From: an uncultured Variovorax sp.
GTDB lineage: Bacteria > Pseudomonadota > Gammaproteobacteria > Burkholderiales > Burkholderiaceae_C
Direction of reading: 5' to 3'
Length of the DNA: 39,878 nt
NCBI GenBank assembly: GCA_913776885.1
Contig: CAJYQC010000252.1
Coordinates: 1-39,878, forward strand
A program made the position numbers and the translations under genes. Below, in pieces: positions 35,626-39,878 of the stretch. Within the stretch, counting starts at the first letter, position 1. Every line of letters starts with the position of its first letter. Below the pieces are notes generated by a model. That model was not told the DNA's origin. It did not search any database and saw nothing but the letters and a program-made list of their open reading frames with translations.

Positions 35626-36276
35626 ATGCAGAACGAAGAGACGACCAGTGCTTCCGGCGTAGAGACTCCTGCGGAAACGACCACTCCCCCGGCGCGCAAG
35701 CGCCCCAAGCCGGGCGAGCGGCGCGTGCAGATCCTGCAGGCGCTTGCCTCCATGCTGGAGCAGCCGGGCGCCGAGCGGGTCACCACTGCTGCGCTGGCGG
35801 CGCGGCTCGAAGTGAGCGAGGCCGCGCTCTATCGCCATTTCGCGAGCAAGGCCCAGATGTTCGAGGGCCTGATCGACTTCATCGAGCAGAGCGTCTTCAC
35901 GCTGGTCAACCAGATCCTCGAGCGCGAGGGTGCCACCGGCGCCCAGCAGGCCGCCCGCATCCTCACGCTGCTCGTGCAGTTCGCAGAGCGCAATCCCGGC
36001 ATGACCCGCGTCATGGTGGGCGACGCGCTGGTCTACGAGAACGAGCGCCTCCAGCAGCGCATGAACCAGTTCTTCGACAAGATCGAATCCACGCTGCGCC
36101 AGGTGCTTCGCGGTGCCGCCGCGGCCGACGGCTCGGCCACGCCCAGCGTCGATGCGCAGGTGCGCGCAGCGGCACTCACTGCCTTCGTGGTGGGGCAGCT
36201 GCAGCGCTTCGCGCGCTCGGGATTCCGCCGCGCGCCTTCGGAGCATCTGGAGGCCACTATCGCGTTGATCGTCTGA
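35626..36276 (+). CDS. slmA: Nucleoid occlusion factor SlmA (TetR family)
   Basis: RRVQILQALASMLEQPGAERVTTAALAARLEVSEAALYRHFASKAQMFEGLIDFIEQSVFTLVNQIL; position directly after argB. Confidence 0.9.
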   Translation: MQNEETTSASGVETPAETTTPPARKRPKPGERRVQILQALASMLEQPGAERVTTAALAARLEVSEAALYRHFASKAQMFEGLIDFIEQSVFTLVNQILEREGATGAQQAARILTLLVQFAERNPGMTRVMVGDALVYENERLQQRMNQFFDKIESTLRQVLRGAAAADGSATPSVDAQVRAAALTAFVVGQLQRFARSGFRRAPSEHLEATIALIV

Positions 36277-36418
36277 GGGCGATGCGTGGCTCCCTCCCGC
36301 GCTGAGGGAGGGTGGGGCGGGGCGCGACGGCCTCGATGCCCTGGAGGCACTCGGGGCGCTTGTTGGGCGCAGCAGCCCCCATCCCAGCCGTCGCCCGGCA
36401 GGGGAAGCAGCAAGACCT

Positions 36419-37480
36419 TCAGGGCGTGACTTCGACGCCCACCTTCGCGCCTGCCGCAACGATCTCGCCCCACGTCGCATCGTCCACCCAGATCCCGTCC
36501 GCGCGTCGCGCCGCCCGCGCCTTGCGCTCCGGCTCGCCAGCGATCTGCACTTCTTCGAAACCCTGCCCGGGCGGGCTCTGCCGCAGCCATGCGACGAACT
36601 CGCGTGCTTCCTGCTCGAACGACTTCTGCGTGCCCAGCTTCGCCGGGTCGATCAGCACCGTGAGCATGCCGTTGAGCACCGTGCGTGCCGTGTCAGCCTG
36701 CCGATGCCATGTGCCGCCGCCCGTGAGCGCGCCGCCGAGCAGTTCGCAGGCCACGGCCATGCCGTAGCCCTTGTGCTCGCCGAAGGTCATGAGCGCGCCG
36801 AAGAGGCCGTTGCCCTGCGGCACCACCACCACGCCCGGGTCGTTGGTGGGCGCGCCTTTCTCGTCGATGAGGTAGCCGTCGGGCACGCGCTCGCCCTTGT
36901 TGTGCGCCACGCGCATCTTTCCCTGCGCCACGCGGCTGGTCGCGTAGTCGAGCACGAAGGGCTCCGCGCCCGCGAGTGGAATGCCGATGCAGCACGGATT
37001 GGTGCCGAAGCGCCCGTCGCCGCCGCCCCAGGGCGCGACCACCGGCCGCGAGAGCACGTTGACGAAATGCATCGACACCAGCCCCTGCGCAGTCGCCATC
37101 TCCGCGAAGTGCCCGATGCGCCCCAGGTGGTGCGCATGAGACAGCGTGAAGATGCAGCTTCCGTGCTGCTTCGCGCGCGCGATGCCCAGCTCCATCGCCT
37201 GCACGCCGACGATCTGGCCGTAGCCGTGCTGGCCGTCCAGGCCCATCAGCGTGCCGATGTCGAGGTTCACGCGCACCGCGCCGTTGGGCTTCAGGCCGCC
37301 CTCGGCCACTGCGTCGACGTACCGCGGCAGCATGCCGACGCCGTGCGAGTCGTGCCCGCTCAGGTTGGCCAGCACGAGGTTGGCCGCCACCTGCTGTGCC
37401 TCGGCGGGCGAGCTGCCCGCGGCTTCGAGGATGCGGGCGACGGTGGCCTGCAGGTGGTCGGCCTTGAGCGTATGGGACAT
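36419..37480 (-). CDS. Malate/L-lactate (Ldh2) family dehydrogenase
   Basis: AANLVLANLSGHDSHGVGMLPRYVDAVAEGG; HAHHLGRIGHFAEMAT; VAPWGGGDGRFGTNPCCIGIPL; GEHKGYGMAVACELLGGALTGGG. Confidence 0.92.
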   Translation of the reverse strand: MSHTLKADHLQATVARILEAAGSSPAEAQQVAANLVLANLSGHDSHGVGMLPRYVDAVAEGGLKPNGAVRVNLDIGTLMGLDGQHGYGQIVGVQAMELGIARAKQHGSCIFTLSHAHHLGRIGHFAEMATAQGLVSMHFVNVLSRPVVAPWGGGDGRFGTNPCCIGIPLAGAEPFVLDYATSRVAQGKMRVAHNKGERVPDGYLIDEKGAPTNDPGVVVVPQGNGLFGALMTFGEHKGYGMAVACELLGGALTGGGTWHRQADTARTVLNGMLTVLIDPAKLGTQKSFEQEAREFVAWLRQSPPGQGFEEVQIAGEPERKARAARRADGIWVDDATWGEIVAAGAKVGVEVTP

Positions 37481-37483
37481 GGA

Positions 37484-38416
37484 TCAGGCTCCTTTTGCGT
37501 TCAGCGTGATGGCGTAGAGCGACGTGGTCGCGCAGATGAAGAGGCGGTTGCGCTTGGGGCCGCCGAAGCAGACGTTGGCCACGCGCTCGGGCAGCAGGAT
37601 CTTGCCCAGCAGCGTGCCGTCGGGGTGGTAGGCGTGCACGCCGTCGAGCGCGCTGGTCCAGATGCGGCCTTCGGTGTCGAGGCGGAAGCCGTCGAACATG
37701 CCGCTGGTGCATTCGGCGAAGACCTCGCCGCCGCCCAGGCTGCGGCCGTCGGCGCCCACCCTGAAGCGGCGGATGTGCCGCGGACCATCGGCCGCATGGC
37801 TCGCGCCCGTGTCGGCGATGTACAGCAGCGACCCGTCGGGCGAGAAGGCCAGTCCGTTGGGCTTGACGAAGTCGTCGGCCATCAGCTCGACCTCACCGCT
37901 TTGCGGGTCGATGCGGTAGACATGGCACGCGCCGATCTCGCTCTCGGCCTTCAGGCCTTCGTAGTCGGAGAGGATGCCGTAGCTCGGGTCGGTGAACCAC
38001 ACGGCGCCGTCGGAGTGCACCACCACGTCGTTGGGCGAGTTGAGCCGCTTGCCCTTCCAGTGCGAGGCCAGCACGGTGATCGTGCCGTCGTGCTCGGTGC
38101 GCGTCACGCGCCGCGTGAGGTGCTCGCAGCTCACCAGCCGGCCCTGGCGGTCGACCGTGTTGCCGTTGGTGTTGTCCGACGGCTCGCGGAAGGTTCCCAC
38201 CGTGCCGTTGACCTCGTCGAAGCGCAGCATGCGGTTGTTGGGAATGTCCGACCACACCAGCGTGCGGTGCGCCGCGAACCACGCGGGGCCTTCGCACCAG
38301 CGCGCGCCGGTCCACAGGCGCTGCACGCGCTCGGGGCCGGGGATGCATCCCTTGAAGCGCGGGTCCAGCTGTTCGAAGCCTGTGCCTTCCAGGAAGCCGA
38401 AGGGGAGAGTCGCCAT
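37484..38416 (-). CDS. SMP-30/gluconolactonase/LRE family protein
   Basis: ARWCEGPAWFAAHRTLVWSDIPNNRMLRFDEVNG; HLTRRVTRTEHDGTITVLASHWKGKRLNSPNDVVVHSDGAVWFTDPSYGI; PNGLAFSPDGSLLYIADTG. Confidence 0.92.
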   Translation of the reverse strand: MATLPFGFLEGTGFEQLDPRFKGCIPGPERVQRLWTGARWCEGPAWFAAHRTLVWSDIPNNRMLRFDEVNGTVGTFREPSDNTNGNTVDRQGRLVSCEHLTRRVTRTEHDGTITVLASHWKGKRLNSPNDVVVHSDGAVWFTDPSYGILSDYEGLKAESEIGACHVYRIDPQSGEVELMADDFVKPNGLAFSPDGSLLYIADTGASHAADGPRHIRRFRVGADGRSLGGGEVFAECTSGMFDGFRLDTEGRIWTSALDGVHAYHPDGTLLGKILLPERVANVCFGGPKRNRLFICATTSLYAITLNAKGA

Positions 38417-38448
38417 GCCGTTCCTCGTCGTCGATGGGTTCGCTCGGT

Positions 38449-39846
38449 TCACATCACCGCACCGACCTGCCACGGCACGAACTCGTTCTGGCCGTAGCCG
38501 TGCTGCTCGCTCTTCGACTGCGCGCCTGATGCGGTCGCGAGCACCAGCTCGAAGATGCGCTGGCCCATCTCCTGGATCGACGCGGTGCCGTCGACGATCT
38601 CGCCGCAGTTGATGTCCATGTCTTCCTCCTGCCGCTGCCACAGCGCCGAGTTGGTCGCCAGCTTGAGCGAAGGCGAGGGCGCGCAGCCATAGGCCGAGCC
38701 GCGTCCGGTGGTGAAGCAGATCAGGTTGGCGCCGCCGGCCACCTGTCCGGTGGCGCTCACCGGGTCGTAGCCGGGCGTGTCCATGTAGACGAAGCCGTGC
38801 GCGGTGACGGGCTCCGCGTATTCGTACACCGCCTCGAGGTTGCTGGTGCCGCCCTTGGCGACCGCGCCCAGCGACTTCTCGAGGATGGTGGTGAGCCCGC
38901 CTGCCTTGTTGCCCGGCGAGGGGTTGTTGTTCATCTCGCCTTCGTTGACGGCGGTGTAGTGCTCCCACCACTTGATGCGGTCCACCAGCTTCTGGCCGAC
39001 CTCGCGCTTCACCGCGCGGCGCGTGAGCAGGTGCTCGGCGCCGTACACCTCGGGCGTCTCGCTGAGGATGGCGGTGCCGCCGTGTGCCACCAGCAGGTCG
39101 ACCGCCGCGCCCAGCGCGGGGTTGGCGCTGATGCCCGAGTAGCCGTCCGAGCCGCCGCACTGCAGCCCGATCGTGATGTGCGCCGCGCTGCAGGGCTCGC
39201 GCTTCACCGCGTTGGCGCGCGGCAGCATCTCGTTGATGAGCGCCACGCCCTTCTCGACCGTCTTTCGCGTGCCGCCCGTGTCCTGGATGTTGAAGGTGCG
39301 GAAGTTCTCGCCCTCGGCCAGGTGGCCGGTCGCGAGCCAGGCGTTGATCTGGTTGGCCTCGCAGCCCAGGCCCACCACCAGCACGCCTGCGAAGTTCGCA
39401 TGCGTTGCATAGCCCGTGAGCGTGCGCTCCAGGATCTGCATGCCCAGGCCCTGCGTGTCCATGCCGCAGCCGGTGCCGTGCGTGAGCGCGATCACGCCGT
39501 CCACGTTCGGGAAGGCCGCCAGCGCCTGCGGGTTGGTCTTGCGCGAGAAGTGGTCGGCGATGGCGCGCGCGGCGGTGGCCGAGCAGTTCACGCTGGTCAG
39601 CACGCCGATGTAGTTGCGCGTGGCCACGCGGCCGTCGGCACGCCGGATGCCCATGAAGGTGGCTTCGCGCTTCGCGGGCGCGGGCTTCACGTCGGCGCCG
39701 AAGGCGTAGTCGCGTACAAAGCCTTCCGTGACGGCGCCCTTGTCGGGGCCCATGTCGAGGTTCTGCGTGTGCACGTGCTCGCCGGCGGCGATGGGCCGGC
39801 TCGCGAAGCCGATGATCTGGTTGTAGCGGCGCACCGGCTCGCCCTG
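38449..39846 (-). CDS. Altronate/galactarate dehydratase family (UxaA/GarD), 5' end lost at the window edge
   Basis: Minus-strand frame reads (AQ)GEPVRRYNQIIGFASRPIAAGEHVHTQNL...; FMGIRRADGRVATRNYIGVLTSVNCSATAARAIADHF; THGTGCGM; LQCGGSDGYSGISANPALGAA. The N-terminal region expected upstream is replaced by an inverted copy of the gene's own sequence. Confidence 0.88.
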   Translation of the reverse strand, partial: QGEPVRRYNQIIGFASRPIAAGEHVHTQNLDMGPDKGAVTEGFVRDYAFGADVKPAPAKREATFMGIRRADGRVATRNYIGVLTSVNCSATAARAIADHFSRKTNPQALAAFPNVDGVIALTHGTGCGMDTQGLGMQILERTLTGYATHANFAGVLVVGLGCEANQINAWLATGHLAEGENFRTFNIQDTGGTRKTVEKGVALINEMLPRANAVKREPCSAAHITIGLQCGGSDGYSGISANPALGAAVDLLVAHGGTAILSETPEVYGAEHLLTRRAVKREVGQKLVDRIKWWEHYTAVNEGEMNNNPSPGNKAGGLTTILEKSLGAVAKGGTSNLEAVYEYAEPVTAHGFVYMDTPGYDPVSATGQVAGGANLICFTTGRGSAYGCAPSPSLKLATNSALWQRQEEDMDINCGEIVDGTASIQEMGQRIFELVLATASGAQSKSEQHGYGQNEFVPWQVGAVM

Positions 39847-39878
39847 TGCGCCGCTACAACCAGATCATCGGCTTCGCG
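39802..39878. repeat. Perfect 32-bp inverted repeat with 13-bp loop at the window terminus
   Basis: 39802-39833 CGCGAAGCCGATGATCTGGTTGTAGCGGCGCA, loop CCGGCTCGCCCTG, 39847-39878 TGCGCCGCTACAACCAGATCATCGGCTTCGCG. Confidence 0.97.

Noticed and set aside
36288-36312. CTCCCTCCCGCGCTGAGGGAGG hairpin after slmA as an intrinsic terminator
   Set aside because: Stem is plausible but there is no T-tract after it; not strong enough to annotate.
1-39878. CRISPR arrays, tRNA/rRNA genes, complete transposases, prophage genes
   Set aside because: No regularly spaced direct repeats, tRNA-like cloverleaf sequences or transposase/phage motifs were recognised by reading the window and ORF translations.

Overview
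GC-rich beta-proteobacterial window, probably Burkholderiales/Comamonadaceae and Variovorax-like (inferred from gene content and dispersed-repeat style, not tested). Left flank (1-8.7 kb): LysE and EamA/DMT exporters, a class I aminotransferase, a MocR-type regulator, a PhaM-like PHA granule regulator, a FIST-domain protein, and a DadA-like flavoenzyme preceded by a recognisable tandem glycine riboswitch. Centre (8.8-34.5 kb): a surface-polysaccharide locus with rfbBDAC (dTDP-L-rhamnose), a coiled-coil methyltransferase, an AT-rich RgpF+WsaF-like fusion followed by a stand-alone WsaF-like paralog, an 8-gene tightly packed operon, a Wzm/Wzt-type ABC exporter, three GT2 proteins and a WecA-like initiating transferase. 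The 8-gene operon looks like a Gram-negative version of the mycobacterial decaprenyl-phosphoryl-D-arabinofuranose (DPA) pathway: HAD-UbiA fusion, DprE1-like, DprE2-like, GT-C-like membrane protein, NAD-epimerase, UGM-like flavoprotein, GtrA, UPF0104/LPG-synthase TM protein. Right flank (34.6-39.9 kb): argB, slmA and a sugar-acid catabolism operon. The window ends in a perfect 32-bp inverted repeat that truncates the altronate/galactarate dehydratase gene and looks like a fold-back assembly artefact. The most interesting hypothesis is a rhamnan-type glycan exported by an ABC transporter and decorated in the periplasm with D-arabinofuranose from a polyprenyl-phosphate donor.
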